Assembly (NCBI GenBank): GCA_007844125.1
Contig: CM017569.1
Coordinates: 3,835,976-3,899,975, forward strand
From: Sinonovacula constricta
Lineage: Eukaryota > Mollusca > Bivalvia > Cardiida > Solecurtidae
Length of the DNA stretch: 64,000 nt
Reading direction: 5' to 3'
The first letter of the stretch is position 1, and each line of letters starts with the position of its first letter. Under the pieces are notes generated by a model. The model was not told the origin of the DNA and ran no database searches. It saw only the letters and a list, made by a program, of their open reading frames with translations. A program made the translations under genes and the position numbers. This document shows, piece by piece, positions 23,963 through 37,329 of the stretch.

Positions 23963-26885
23963 ATGTAGTGACGTAATTTTTAAACAATTAAGAACAATCG
24001 GACAATGTTCGCTATGTACTAGGATGTAGGAAATTGGTAAATAAAGATGAACAAATCAATCTTTAAAGAGACAGAAACAATTAAACCTTTAACGATATTT
24101 AACTTCAGCTAAAGATAAAAGGCAGGAGAAAGGCTAAGATATAGTTTGTGTTATGATAGTCGTGCAAGGTGGGTTTGTTTGTGCTTGCCCCACGTCACCC
24201 ACAGATCATGCATCCGAGGTCCTATTTCATGTACATTATCAAAATATATTGAAAGATATTGTTTTCTAAATTATTCCCATTCCAGATGTTATGTTACCAT
24301 GCACACATATATAAATAGGTCTTGTATGTCGGCTTTAATGTAAAGGGAGTGACAACACAGAACCATACACTTTTTTATGATAAAATCCCCCCTAAATTGG
24401 CAGGATGATCATTTTTAATCGTCAAACATGAATTGTATCGCTTTTGAGGTGATTGGTGAATGGTATATTTCTGTCTTAAAATGTTTATTGATGTGGAATT
24501 TATGTGACAAAAGCATACGATTGTATTAAATACTAATACAAAGCTATATTAGACTGTCGCTTTAAGATAAACAGATGCGATACTATAACCATATGATGTA
24601 TAAAATATCGGTAAATGCAAAACATCAGGTTCTGTGAATCATTTATGGAGCATGTTTTGTATGAACGATGAATTATACAAAATTACAAAAATATGACTCG
24701 TTCTTTCAACAGGAAATGCGTTATGTTGTTTTACTGCACTTCTGTCTTGTAAACGAGCATATCGGCAATGTTATTATATGCATTAATTTAATAATGTTAA
24801 TTCTACACAAAAGGCCTCACCATTTCAAATTATGCATGTTTTGAGAATTGCTATTACTTTCAACAACTACGTGTAGATATTGCAGCATAGCGGTAAATTG
24901 ATGATGAAAAATAAATGTACTTTGACAATTTAAATTCTAATGATTTTTGCACACTCTTGATGATTTTATCAAGCAAGCGTCATCCGTCTTCAGGTATATT
25001 TGAATTAAATCAGTGCACCATAAATATTACTTATGTTCTTACCTTTTTTTATATTATCTTACACGTATGTTTTCATAAATACGCAACTTGTACATTGTCC
25101 ACATTTTTTGTACAATTGTTGATTTGAATGTTAACAAATGAGTGTCACCTTGAAATACATCCGACCTTCCAGAAATGAACCAATTTAAACAACGTAAAAT
25201 GTAAAATCGCAGTTAACCAACCAGAAAAGCCCTTCTGTGCAAATGGCTTGTAAAGCTTTTAAGTTTAAAACTCTTCAGAATGTTTAAATGTTCGGTCAAT
25301 ATATTCCTCGCACAGCTGCTAGGACAAAATAAAGTGATGAATTATTATTAGAACACAATCGTGTTCTAGAGATTCTCGTGAGACTGATCATTGATCAATA
25401 AACACTTGTCCATTTATGGCCGTTCTAGAATCTGATATTCCGTTGTGTCTCAGACAGGAAATGAAAAGGCAGAAAATAATTTATATACGTTTTATTCAAA
25501 CAGCCAGAATATGGGGATAAAAAATAACTGACATTGAATATGACATTCTGAATAATACTTTATCAGTCTACTATCTCTTTTAGGCATATATTTGAGGTAA
25601 ACGATGTCATTCTTAATATCTTTTTTACTCATGTCACATGCTAAAACTTTTACTTTTGCAAGCGTCAATGTATTAAAGTTGCATTTCTTTCTGTAAGATA
25701 GTCAATTAAAAGTTGTATATGTAACTAAAATAACCTTGACAAAATAAGGTTTGGATAATACGTCAATAAAACATGCTATAGGTTTCCATTGATGTAATGA
25801 TTTATTGGTTTTATTTGTCTCGTTTTGTACTGCGTGGCTGAATGCATGACAATATGTTTATGATTCAGCGCGATAAAAGAAAGTTATTTTATACTTATGC
25901 TATTTTATCAAAGAACTTTAATGATAAATCGACGAGGGTGACATTTGTTTTCACAAATCCTAGAAGTAATGCTTCCCCTTTTATTAAGTACATGATCATT
26001 TATAACACGTTTATGAAAGTTGTTATTACGAACTTTAAGTATACGTCTGCGTTGTCCCCTTTTATGGTTAATTGGTAAAATTTCTTGAGAAAAAAAATGT
26101 TTTCAAGCATCGCCATGTATCACAATGACAGAGGTTTTACCGACAGTAACTGTTTTTAAACACAAATTTGGTTTTGAGATCAGCCCGACAGATAAAATAA
26201 ACCTCGCCTGTTATGGAACAGTAATTTTAATTGAAATTGGATCTTATGTGCTTGTCTCAAACCGCACAGGCACGCAGTGTGTGCTTATGATAGCTTTTGC
26301 AGCAGATAATCAGTGATTAGTGACATTATTCCATAATTAATAAGTGTATGAGTTTAAAGAAACAAGGCTGTATAACCTACGGATGTTAACAAGGGGTTAC
26401 TAGTCCGTTACCCTCTAACAACCATGCATATGCTTCTTTGGATATATAATAAAATGTAAACATACAAACATTTGTCACGATGTTACGAGAAGAACGTGAT
26501 AATAGAAGGATACACTTCAATGTCGACTGTTAGCAATGCAGCATATAATAAGCTGGTTGATTCTATTAAGAAATGACACAAAAATGAAACATTCTTAGCA
26601 AGAATAAATTTTGTGTAATAATCTGACAAATTTTTTGATTGTTTGTGCCAGTTGGGGACGTTGGCTGAAATAAAGATATGGGTGCAACAGTATGTTTTAA
26701 CTGTTTCTACGTTGCCAGACTGTGCAATAAAATGATTCAGAAATCAATCACTTAAGACTTAACTAGTGAAGTTTAAACAACGATTAGTTAGGTATTAAAA
26801 GCAAAACCTTAACACAATTATACTCGTTTTCTGTTCTTTAAGTATAATGATCAGTTAATTGCTTATCTTACCATTAGTCCGCAAG
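23963..26885. other. AT-rich intergenic DNA, nothing recognised
   Basis: Nearly 3 kb without a supported gene or repeat. Short frames at 24146-24343, 24915-25127, 25842-26078 and 26125-26316 (plus) have no domain. Confidence 0.4.
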
Positions 26886-26889
26886 CATA

Positions 26890-27165
26890 TTTGTACTTGA
26901 AGTTACTTGATAACAAATAATCGTTTGGTTTCATGAATATGCGTAAATGTATAAATAGATAACAAGTACGTTCCATAATATTACTGTATTTAAGTATTCG
27001 ATCAGAAAATTTACCGAAAAACTCGATTATATTATTCGTTGACATCCCAATGAAGAAAAGTGCCATTTAGCTTGTGCAGAAAATGTTTCTTTGTGTTAAA
27101 TGGAATAGCATGTTGATGTTTGCTTCGTGTATTTTTATTGAATCATTATGATTACTGTACATTAT
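26890..27165 (+). repeat. Duplicated segment (parts A and B) left of a PLE fragment
   Basis: Part A (26890-26992) recurs inverted at about 28750-28850; part B (26993-27165) recurs directly at 28174-28352 at roughly 90% identity, judged by eye. Landmarks in B are TACCGAAAAACTCGATTATA, GTTGACATCCCAATGA, GCAGAAAATGTTTCTTTGTG and ATTGAATCATTATGATTACT. No coding function is evident. Confidence 0.75.
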
Positions 27166-27339
27166 TGAATATTTGAATGTATGCACATTGGCTTAATTTA
27201 CTTTATTAAATAAGACAATATAAAAAGTTATATGATAAATATCAAAAATATTACAAATTGAACATTGCTATATAAAGGCACCAACAAAATAATGTAAAAA
27301 TAGCAAAACACTTAGATAAGCTATTACACATACAGAGGA

Positions 27340-28150
27340 AAGTCTGCAAAAGGACAGACTGGGATGCTTAAACTTAGGTTTGAAGAGCGCTGCAACATAG
27401 CTAATTGTGAATGTTTTTCTAAAAGACAAGCAGTGTAAATAAAGATCTCTCGTCAGAGACAACTCACTTTTAACAACTGCATCGGGACTTAAAACCTGAC
27501 CAAAGAATACTATTTACAATATAACAATAACTATAATCAACTTTGTAAAATGTGCAATATGTCTAGAACGTAAAAAACTTAACGATTTTGACGATCATGA
27601 TTGTGTTAATCAAATAAAGAACGTTGCTAGAAAATGCAGTGTGGTTTATGTCCTGCTGCATAAGGTATCATACTGCAATTATACTTTGAACTAATAAATT
27701 CAATAAGGTGAAAGATCTTCTTTAGTTTATGGAACCTAAATCCTTGACGTAACAATTTTTGTAATAATACGTTGGTTTCTGGCTTTGAAATCTTCAATCT
27801 AATTATAATCTTTGTAAATTGGGATATATAAATACCATTGCAGGAAGCAAGAAAACGTCTCACAATTTCTAGAAATGCTGCAATAAAAAATTATGAGTAC
27901 GATATTTATGGTAAATTCCGGATGGTTTATCAGATTGACCATATAAGCAAACCAACGACTGTACATAACAAGAATATCGTCATAACAATGACGTGGAAGA
28001 TTGCCTTTATAATAATATGGCATTGTGTAGTATAAACAGAAATCTCGAAACAATATTAAAAAAAACTGCAGTAAAAGAGGCATTATGGATTGCCATATGA
28101 ATAGTGAATACTAGGGAAAGAAATACTCCTCAACCTTGCCTTATAACGAA
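27340..28150 (-). pseudogene. Decayed Naiad-type PLE, 3' half (RT remnant and tail)
   Basis: On the minus strand, frame-shifted pieces read PLLLQFFLILFRDF (compare PLIADLFLYCFERDF at 43400-43460), YDDILVM followed by MVNLINHPEFT (compare YLDDILTI and MIHLIYPPELT), then GIYISQFTKIIIRLKI and RQGFRFHKLKKIFH. These are RT motif B to C and the following thumb-like region of the intact copy at 42698-45847. The RT YLDD box has become CYDD. Downstream (27345-27490) is the A-type tail (GGGATGCTTAAACTTAGG, TGCATCGGGACTTAAAAC) with part of the 3' region deleted. Frameshifts and stops make it clearly non-functional. Confidence 0.8.
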
Positions 28151-28173
28151 CGTTGGCAGGGGCAATGACCGAT

Positions 28174-28352
28174 TCCTCAAGTATTCGATCGGAAAATTTA
28201 CCGAAAAACTCGATTATATTATTCGTTGACATCCCAATGACGAAAAGTGTCATTCAGCTTAAGCAGAAAATGTTTCTTTGTGTTAAATTAAATAACATGA
28301 CGATGTTTGCTACGTGTATTTTATTGAATCATTATGATTACTGTATAGTTTG
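28174..28352 (+). repeat. Second copy of duplicated segment B
   Basis: A direct repeat of 26993-27165, lying just right of the PLE remnant, so the two copies flank it. It starts at CAAGTATTCGATCGGAAAAT and runs to ATTATGATTACTGTA. Confidence 0.8.
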
Positions 28353-28749
28353 TATACACATATTTGGTGCTGATTTTCTTTTGTAAATAATCGTCTGCAA
28401 AATGCCAAGCCTTGTCAGAATATGGTCATTTTGTTTGGGAACTTTGAGTACTAACTAACAACCCACACAATTACTTAGTTGTTATCGCGATACAAGTCGA
28501 ATGTCAATCATTTTATTCAAATAAACTGTATACAAAATCACAGTTATATTTCAGTTTTCGCTTCATATTTTCAACCACAAAGTAGAGAAACACCTTTTTC
28601 TAACGTATTACAGTACACCTATAGTTTCAACGTCGTTTATTTTTGTAAGGCCCATCATTCGAATGCATCCTAACGAGCATTGTAGGGATTTTTATGTTGA
28701 TATTATTATAGGTGACTTCTGAAATTTCTTGGGTCTTTGTTTCAAAGAA

Positions 28750-28850
28750 AAAATACAGTAAAATTATGGAACGTACTTGTTATTTTTTTTTACATTTACG
28801 TCTATTGATGAAACCAAACGAGTATCGTATCAAAAGATACTTGAGTTTGT
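28750..28850 (-). repeat. Inverted copy of duplicated segment A
   Basis: ATTATGGAACGTACTTGTTA, TACATTTACGTCTATTGATG and AAACCAAACGAGTATCG are the reverse complement of 26905-26985, with a few substitutions. Confidence 0.7.
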
Positions 28851-31850
28851 CGGTATGGAAGACATATTTGTCCATGTTTAAACGTTTTTTTTAGAAATGC
28901 TTCCGACATCGAGCTTGCCTTTACCTTTTTAACTGCTAAAGCAATATCAATTAAGTTTGTTATCTCGGTGTTCAGAAATGCTGATAGGTATTAAATATTT
29001 GCATTGTTTCTTGTATGTACTGGTAACTAAATAGGGTTAATCAATTTGGAGAAAAATAGCATATTCGATGGAAGAAATGTTATCATGATAGAGTGATATA
29101 AAATTACAACCTTCGAAAATGCTTTATGATAATACAATTATAAAGTCACGTCCAAACTAATATCTAAATGCATCAACAAACAAGCATGCATTTGGTTTTA
29201 ACCTGATTACGCTTTATTCACATTTAACTTTGTATTCGGCGCCATATGCATGTGCAGGTTTAACTGTTGTTGTTTTTTTGTCAAAAGTTTATGTTATTTC
29301 GTGTATGCTATCCTGTATAAAGCAACGTGTATAGAAATACTTAATATATAGGGAGAATAGATTTGAGAGAAACCAAGTTTATGCTACTTGGGGAATACCG
29401 CCCATGTTTTGTTTCATCGATTGTGTTAGAATATATGACAAATGTGAAAACCTAAATTGAGCATAAAGTGCATCGGCACCCATCAGTTAAAATATTTTAA
29501 TACATTGCAAATATACAGGGGAGGACACGATTTACTTTGCAAGAAAAAGTCCATAAAGTAAAATAACTGGGAACTACAAATAGAAAAGAAGGAAACCCTT
29601 CCTGACAAAGTAGGATTAAAGAATGGAATATCTATGTAAGTACGCTGGGTTTTGGAACCATTTGTCATCATCTTAAAGAGAGTAATGTGAAAATCACGAC
29701 CAAAGAGATGATTTAACTTCGACTGTATATATCAACATCTCCTGCCAGGAATTGCACACTTAGGACTTCTCATTGTGTCTATGGTAGGAAAGTGAGAAGC
29801 AGTATTGACATTCTGGTCAACAATACTGGTGCTCTTTTATAACAGGTTTCAAAGTATAGAGATAGAAAAATAAGTAAGACGCCGTATTATTCTGACAGAC
29901 AACCTCATATGTAATTGAAATGGACATTAAAACATAATGGTACAATTGATATGCGATCTGCTACAAACAACGTTCAACATAACTGTTTTTATTATTGTGA
30001 CGGGTTTAAACCGCCATTTATCAGGGGTTGTTTTTAAAAAAGGCGCACCTAAGGAGGTCAAAGGATGGGTTAATCAATTATGATTTAGGTCAATATTATA
30101 TGGTTCTTGCTTTAGACACGTTTATATAGATTTTATTATTTATGAGAGTTAGTTTGGCTTTAAATAAAATTCTATTCTCATCTGTGTTTTTCACACACTC
30201 ACTATAAGCAGAATGTTTGCGTGAAGTAATTCAGCGGCATTAATCATTCATAAATGTCAACATTTAGTTGGAGATAATTTAAGGATGATCTCCGTTACAC
30301 GCATATCTTTGCAGACAAAACTTAGGTCAAAGAATTCATTAAATAACATACAACGTAATTAAGTGTTGTTTATTCTCTAAATTTCTCCATGAAATAAAAT
30401 TACACGAGTAGCATTATATTTATATTGTTTTTAAAATATTATTTTTCATACCTTTCAGAACTTGTGATTTTGACTGTTAAGAAACTAAGAATTTGTGGGT
30501 ACGGAGCCCGGCTTGAACATCCTAACCAGATTGCTGATCAACATCCTAAAACAATAGGAAATGGAATTTCTCTATTTATGGCATGTCTGGTCTATGTTTG
30601 CCTGTGGGGTATTTTGTCGTTGTTTTTGTTGTTGTTTTTGTTGTTGTTGTTCTTTCATTTTTGCAATAAAGTAAAGCCATCATGTATGTGGCCTTATCGA
30701 GTTCCGTTATGTTACTCTTAATACAACATTTCCTGTATATCACATATAAATGGATTTTTAACAGAAATATGATCTGAGTTCGTTATTAGAAAATAAGTGG
30801 AGTTGAGAGGAGACAAAGCGATATGTAGAGGAACATAATAGGTATATGAATGGCCGGTCATTTTTATGTTGTATTCAATTTGTTTTGCTAGGAGTTCATA
30901 AGAATGTGCACGGATATTAAAATCAAATTATGTCGGATATGCTATAATGTTTTCTGTAGTTTCAAATTTACATTGATATTGTTTATACCGTTTATCTTAT
31001 TTTCTTTTCTGTTTTGTTTTATAACAGAACGAGCATTAATTTATCTTGACATATATAATTGCGACATCCATGTAACCGGCTATATTTGTCATTATCATTA
31101 TTGTTTACTTGTAAATGGTACAGTAGAATGTTGCGACAGACGGAAATGGGTTTATTATTTCAGTGCTTAAGGTAAAGTTCAACTGGAAACAACTGTATGA
31201 GAGATTTGGAAATTCGGCTAGGATGAAACTGTATGCTTACATTGCGTTAATATCGGCTCCGAGTAGTAAAATAGGACTCACCTGGCATATTAATTACCGC
31301 ATTAGTCAGTCTAACTTCATTGTTAAAATAGAATGCCTTACATTTAAAGATTTATTTTCTGTCAGTTGTTTACATTTATCTATACTAAAGATATTCCCTT
31401 TTTTAAAAAAGATCAAATTTCCTTTTAAAATTGAAACACTAACATTCATATAGCTTATCCAAAATCGCAGCCTTAAGATACATTTACACTTTCTTGTTTG
31501 TCAGAAAATGAGAGGGTTAAGTATTTCTCACTCTTTCTTGAAAGAAAACCATGCCATTTTGGGTGGGGGTCAACACTGTTAAAATGTTAAATAAAGAAAG
31601 ACAGTAATTTAATTAACATAAAATAATAATATTGCAAATGACTGCATGATTTAAAAAGTGGTTTGGTGCCATGAAATAAGGCAGTTGAATACTTTCAAGT
31701 GAAATATGATATATAATCGAATCTTTTAAATAACCATAAAAATATAGACACTCTATTAATCACATAAGTAGATATTATCTAAACAGTGTGTACGGATCTA
31801 ATTGATGTTCTGGGATTTAAAATTAATAACATGTTATATTTATATATTTA
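28851..31850. other. AT-rich intergenic DNA with a (TTG)n tract
   Basis: No gene supported. A TTG-rich microsatellite lies at about 30612-30655. Near 30500-30540 GCCCGGCTTGAACATCCTAA faintly resembles the tail-repeat core, too weak to call. Short plus-strand frames (30425-30721, 30904-31170, 31163-31453) have no domain. Confidence 0.4.
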
Positions 31851-31859
31851 TAGACATAT

Positions 31860-31991
31860 GCTATATACATACACTTATAAACACTTGTTGTATAAATACA
31901 TATGCATACATATGTAGTATGCCAATATTTATACACATATGATGTATACATACATTTTATACATATGATGTATGCAATACTTATATATATG

Positions 31992-32040
<49 letters not shown>

Positions 32041-32135
32041 GTTTATCGTCCCACCAACAGTATTTCAGTATATCTGGAGACGGTTATATATATATGCTGT
32101 ATACAAACATGTATATACATATGCAGTAAAAAGTA
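31860..32135. repeat. TA-rich cryptic repeat with (AT)n core
   Basis: Imperfect repeats of the type ACATATGATGTATAC / ATACATATGCATACATATG flank a pure (TA)n run at about 31993-32037. The overlapping Tyr/Ile-rich open frames here are products of the repeat. Confidence 0.8.
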
Positions 32136-33579
32136 CTGCATTTACGCTTATTAAGTATGTAAAGAATCGACTATTGTTAAAATATGTTGACAGATATTAT
32201 TGGTAGATTAATAATGCTGAAATAGTTACCAGCAGTAGCACACGCCGTTGATTGGGCAGTGTGTGTTGCGTCAGTATAATTCATTGAGGCTGAAAATGAA
32301 AAGCATAATGTGTGCCCTTTGTCCATCATTTAATTAAAGTCCATTAAACAGAAACCTTTGTGGTGAAACACGGAGAATAAATAGCAGTTTCACTGTCAAT
32401 TATACAAATGAAGAATATAAAGTATGTAATTTTTAGAGGAAATTATACTCTTTTCACCACTATTTAATATATGAATTTCTAACTTTGAGCTCTGGCGTAG
32501 CTGAAAGATTCAATTTGCAGCAAAATATTTGTCAATTCTCAAATAATGTTCGTTTAATCAGCATTAATTTTCTCGTATCTCGACCAAATGAATGCTGTTA
32601 TAAGTCTGTTTAGCTATCAAAATCAATTCAAAATAATACAGACATTTTGTAAAATTTAATTTCTCTGTACAGATTAACATTTTCCATGTCCAATGATCTC
32701 TGAAGGTCCTGTGACAAGACAAGCGCTATGATAAGATAAGCGTTGAAACTCAGTTGAAACTTAGTACCAGTTATAGTGCATCTATATGCCAACTGTTCGG
32801 TTGTCTTATAAGGCATATATTTATTCCTTAACAGCTGCCTTTGAGACAGCACAGATTTGGTACAGATTACAGACTGATCCTGTCACAAAAAGTGCTGAAA
32901 AAGTATCGACAAAGGAATAGAACGAGAAAGAACTTGCACTTACAATAAATTTATTGCAAAAGATAATAGATCGAAAAGAAATAAACATTCTTGTAATGTG
33001 TTCATGATGCATCAAACTGTTATTATGCACATGATAAATAATTAAAACAGTAACCTTAAAAGTCTTGGAAATTTCCGATAAATTTGCGCGAAAACGCATA
33101 TATTAAATTGACGATTAGGAACAGTCTTTTGAATTTAGTATTGAATGTCAATTTGCCAGGTATTAAAATAATTATGCACGCAATAAAAGAACTTTGTACT
33201 TATCTGAATTTACCTCCCATATTATCACAGCTGAGTTATGGCTTCCAAAATACACTTTCCCTTAGATAATAGGTAATAATATAACATGGAGTACAACCAT
33301 TTCTATGAAAGAATATATCCATAATTATGTAACTGGCGTTAAGCTGATTAATATTTCAATTTCAGACCGGGTTATCAGCCAATAAGTGTTTCTGTCGTTG
33401 ATGCGATACAGAATGAACATGTCAGATCTTTTCAAGTATGTGATCAGATTTCGCTTCGCAAGTTCACCCAAACTTCGTGAAATAATTGACAATACTATGA
33501 TTCTCCTGGCATTTTAAGGACGTAACTATGTTCTTGTTTTGTCATATTAACCAATAAAATCGTACATTGCTATAAACAG
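32136..33579. other. Intergenic, nothing recognised
   Basis: No repeat match and no domain-bearing frame. The minus-strand frames at 32628-32852 and 32821-33099 have no identifiable motif. Confidence 0.35.
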
Positions 33580-34135
33580 ATGGTTTGGAAAAAGAAAATT
33601 TTGCTTCAGTTAACTACAAAGAACAGCTATGCTCATTCTTTTTGTCCTCTTAAAGTCTGTGTTGTACTTTTATTGAAACTTCTTTGGTCATGTTTGTTCT
33701 TGATTCAAAAAGTTAATTTCACATATAATCAACCCTATTTATCAACTTTTTCTAATCGAAATAATACCCCTTTCCTTTTTCTAAAGACTAAGTTGGCATT
33801 ATTTTTAATGACATCACTACTTTCGTCATAACTTATCAAAGAAAACATCAGCGCTTGGACATTTTGCATTCAAATAGATTGGTTTTCTTTTCATTGATTT
33901 CATTTGAGAAACCAATCAGGAAGTGCGAGGACCCCAGACAGCCCATATTGCCGGAAGACGTTCCAAGGCGGTAACAGTCGGGTTTACTTGTTTCGTTAAA
34001 TGACTCATCACACTCATTTGTTCTTTCTTTTCTTTTGGCTTGTATGTGAATTAACTTTGTCCTGTGCCTTTTCAGAGTTTAACATATGTTACAATACTCA
34101 TAGGACTTTGTCATATATTCTTATTTGAATATCTA
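33580..34135 (+). repeat. B-type PLE-related unit
   Basis: Carries TTCTTGATTCAAAAAGTTAA, AATGACATCACTACTTTCGT, ATCAGCGCTTGGACATTT, TTCCAAGGCGGTAACAGTCG, TTAAATGACTCATCACACTC and TACTCATAGGACTTTGTCA in the same order as the unit at 22380-22820. The open frame at 33580-33831 is a by-product of the repeat. Confidence 0.75.
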
Positions 34136-36250
34136 AGTTGTTTCAAATTCAACATTTTTTATGGAAGAGAGTTTTTCTTGAAACATATTTAGATTACAAT
34201 CAACATATACATTTGATTTTAATATTGTAACATTTGATTTTAATATTGTAACAGTTAATCACATTTAAAAGATAAGGGGTTTTTTAAGAAAACTAAATCG
34301 TAGACGATAACCTTCTTAATTATTTACGAAATGGAAAGATATATCATTGTTTATTTCTTTTTGTTTTACAGAACGTCTTATTCTTTCTATATAAATCATT
34401 ACCGCATTTAATGAATATGAATATATTTTTAACTTTATCATAAATAACTTAAGTCAAATATTGTTTTGGAGTGTTTGGCCAATTGATATTCTTTAAATCC
34501 GGCTCAATTATAATAAGAAACTACACATTCTAGACATAAATTTATCATTAACTAAACAATTCATTATTAAAGTGGATTTTGCAAATAAATATCTAGAACC
34601 GTCTTGAACTAGTTTATGACATTTACACGTAGTCCATGATTGTTAACAATTTACTGTAAGAATAACGTAATATGGCATAAAGAAGCCAGTTGCGTAGCAA
34701 GACGTAATGTGTACTCATGGTCGCTGTTGGACGTGTTTGTGGAAGAATGAAATAACCGAGGAGTTCCAATTGGATCTAACGCCACAAAATGCCAGTACGT
34801 TTGTTGTATAACATTAGCGGAGCTACCGAAAAGTTGCTTAATCGATTTAGCATATTCTTTTTCATGGTGTCAATCAAAAGACTTGGTTGGTCGCAATTAT
34901 ACGCATAACCCCTACCTGGATAAGATTTCTATTGCAGATTTCAGCATTTAATGTTTTAAATTTTACCACAAAAGGGTAAGCAGCTGCAAATTAGCAATGT
35001 TATTTCTTCTTGTTTTGGCTGTTCCTGGAAATGGACCTTTGTAAAACACACCTTTCGCATAATGTTTCTAAACACATCTTCTTAAAATATAGATTATCAA
35101 GGGGCACAAATTACACATCTACAATCAAATAATAAAATTATGTTATTAAACAAACTTTGTTTTCTCAGTGCATTTTTACTAAGATAAGGTCTTAAATAAA
35201 TGATCATAAGTACTACTGGGCCTGTCAATAATACACTTAGTTCAAAATTAACGCCAGTTATTTACTTTGTCAATACTACACCCCTGTGCTCTGAAAATAC
35301 CGAATGCGGTAACTTGAATTGCTGAGATAGTATGCCTCGTGTATGGTGAATGGTGTATAGTGCATTAACCCGAGAACCCGAATATGTTTAAATACTATAT
35401 TTTCGTTTGAAACTGTTCATTTGTTTTAGTCTCAAAGTAATTGTTGCAATAAGGAAATATGTCAGCAATTGTTCATTTGCCCTTATTCTTATATTTTCCT
35501 CTCAAAAGAGTAGGCAGTGCTTCTAGCAAATGATGTATTGTTTCATACATTGTCATCTTATCTAGAAAATATACATACTTTGCACATTTGTAAAAAGTGA
35601 AGTAGTATTTTAGCATTCAAACAGTATAAGTATACTAGTTCTATCTAGTTAGAACCTGAAGTTTAATGCCAGATTTTAGCATATTCGTAGCTTCTAGGTC
35701 AAAAACGATAAGACACATTAAAAGTATCTGTACTATTTTAATCATAGCAATGACACGCCTGTCAGCATCATAGTGTCATTTTACACCTTATTCGTCGATG
35801 ACATTAAATACTAGGGGAAAGTCATCGTAATAAATAGTTTACACATTGCTGTGGAATGTGATACAGCTAACCATAATGCTACATTTCCAGTTTGTTCATC
35901 GTTGTGAGAAGACGAACCTTTTCCAAAACAATTGTGTTTTAGATGTGTTTTATTTGATGTGAATAAAAAAACTTGATTATATTGTATTTATTTTGAACCC
36001 TAATAAAATCAAACAAACATTGTTACAGTTAGACATTGTATAAAATATAAAACATATATATAATAATTACGATGCATCGAAACAAAAGCTAATATAAGAA
36101 GATGTGATTCCTAAATGCGCCTTTCGTCATTTTTCTAGTTATTGCATATACTGCAGAACAACTGTGATCTGTTGTAAGCTTAAGACTAAGTATTGTCTAC
36201 GTGATTGCTTTTGTCTTCTAAAATTAGTTTATTTTGGTATCCCCCTTTCC
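34136..36250. other. AT-rich intergenic DNA, nothing recognised
   Basis: No gene supported. A 21-base direct duplication (TAACATTTGATTTTAATATT plus G) lies at about 34208-34252. Confidence 0.4.

Positions 36251-36251
<1 letters not shown>

Positions 36252-36311
<60 letters not shown>
36252..36311. repeat. (CT)n microsatellite
   Basis: About 28 CT units followed by GTGTGTGTC. A truncated PLE 3' end begins about 45 bases downstream, consistent with the reported preference of Naiads for microsatellites. Confidence 0.95.
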
Positions 36312-36318
<7 letters not shown>

Positions 36319-36352
36319 CTTTCTCTCGCTCTGTTTTTCATAATAAAAGTAC

Positions 36353-37329
36353 CTTTGACTATATGAAAACAGTGACTTAAAGCCATAATTGGACAGTTAC
36401 TGTTTGAATTCTTGTCTCTTCATCTCTCCAGTCGTGCTCTATATAGGTGAGACGACTTGAGCAGTCTCCATACCCTTTACGTGAGATTGCACAGTAGGTA
36501 TAACATCGGAATTTTAGTACCTTTCTTACATATAATATGCCAACTGCGGATAAATCCTCGGCTTTTCATGAACTGGTTAGTTTGTTGTTGTTGTTTTTGT
36601 TTGTTTTTTTTTCTTAACTTATTAGCTCTTAACAATACTACATTTTATTTTGTTGGTAGGTTGTTTTCTAAATTTCGATGTTTTCTTTCGTATTTTTTAC
36701 ATTTCACTTTTGACACTTTTGGAACATGATGTCTTGGCATTATATGCCATATTTAAATTGATCTTATTATATGTCAGCGCTTGGGCTGTTTTATTTGTTA
36801 TAATAATATATCAGCGCTTGGGCTGTTTTATTTGTTCCTATAATAGCTTATAATATATCAGCACTTGAATCTAATTTCAAACTAATCTCTCGTTTGGAAT
36901 TTTTATTTTTACGTTGCCGAGGCTTTTATCTACTGTACATACTGTACATATGTTTATAGTTTATTTTATTACTAGTTATTATGTATGTATATAAGTTCAT
37001 TGTATCTGTTTTAACTTCCGATGCAGGTGCTTACTGTTAGTTGTTTCACTTTCACGGGATGTTGTTATTTACACTGTTTGTTTGATAGAAAAAACCTTCA
37101 GGAAGTGAGTGGTTGGAACGCTCCACAAACCAGGTTTAAGCACCCCAGTTGGCCCTTTTGCCGATTGACCGTTCCAAGGCGGTAACTGATGTTTTTTTCT
37201 TTATGTGTGTTATGTCTCGTCTTTGTGTTTTTGTCACATTTGCATTTACCCTGTTTGCCTTTGTCTACTGGTAGATAAAATTTAAATATCTGTGAAAATT
37301 TTGATAGGACCTTTTCTTATTCACCTATT
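36353..37329 (+). mobile_element. 5'-truncated Naiad-type PLE 3' end
   Basis: Begins inside the 3' untranslated region of the element (at ACTATATGAAAACAGTGACT), includes the SECIS-like hairpin, the GGTATAACATCGG and AATCCTCGGC blocks, GGTTTAAGCACCCCAG, GGTAACTG and the end ATTCACCTATT. It runs opposite to the intact copy at 41855-46165. An internal ~34-base tandem duplication (GCGCTTGGGCTGTTTTATTT) lies at 36775-36840. There is no coding sequence. Confidence 0.85.
36363..36408 (+). promoter_or_regulatory. SECIS-like hairpin, third copy
   Basis: ATGA core at 36363-36366, one A, helix arm AACAGTGACT (36368-36377), T then AAA, CCA/TGG mini-helix, complementary arm AGTTACTGTT (36395-36404), then T and GA at 36406-36407. 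Relative to 42618-42663 one C-to-T change turns a G-C pair into G-U, so pairing is kept. The coding region of this copy is missing, so it cannot act here. Confidence 0.6.

Noticed and set aside
31902..32154. Overlapping Tyr/Ile-rich open frames
   Set aside because: Products of the (TA)n tract and its flanking cryptic repeats; no other coding signal.
36186..36386. Arg/Glu-rich and Ser/Leu-rich open frames on both strands
   Set aside because: They are translations of the (CT)n microsatellite at 36252-36311.
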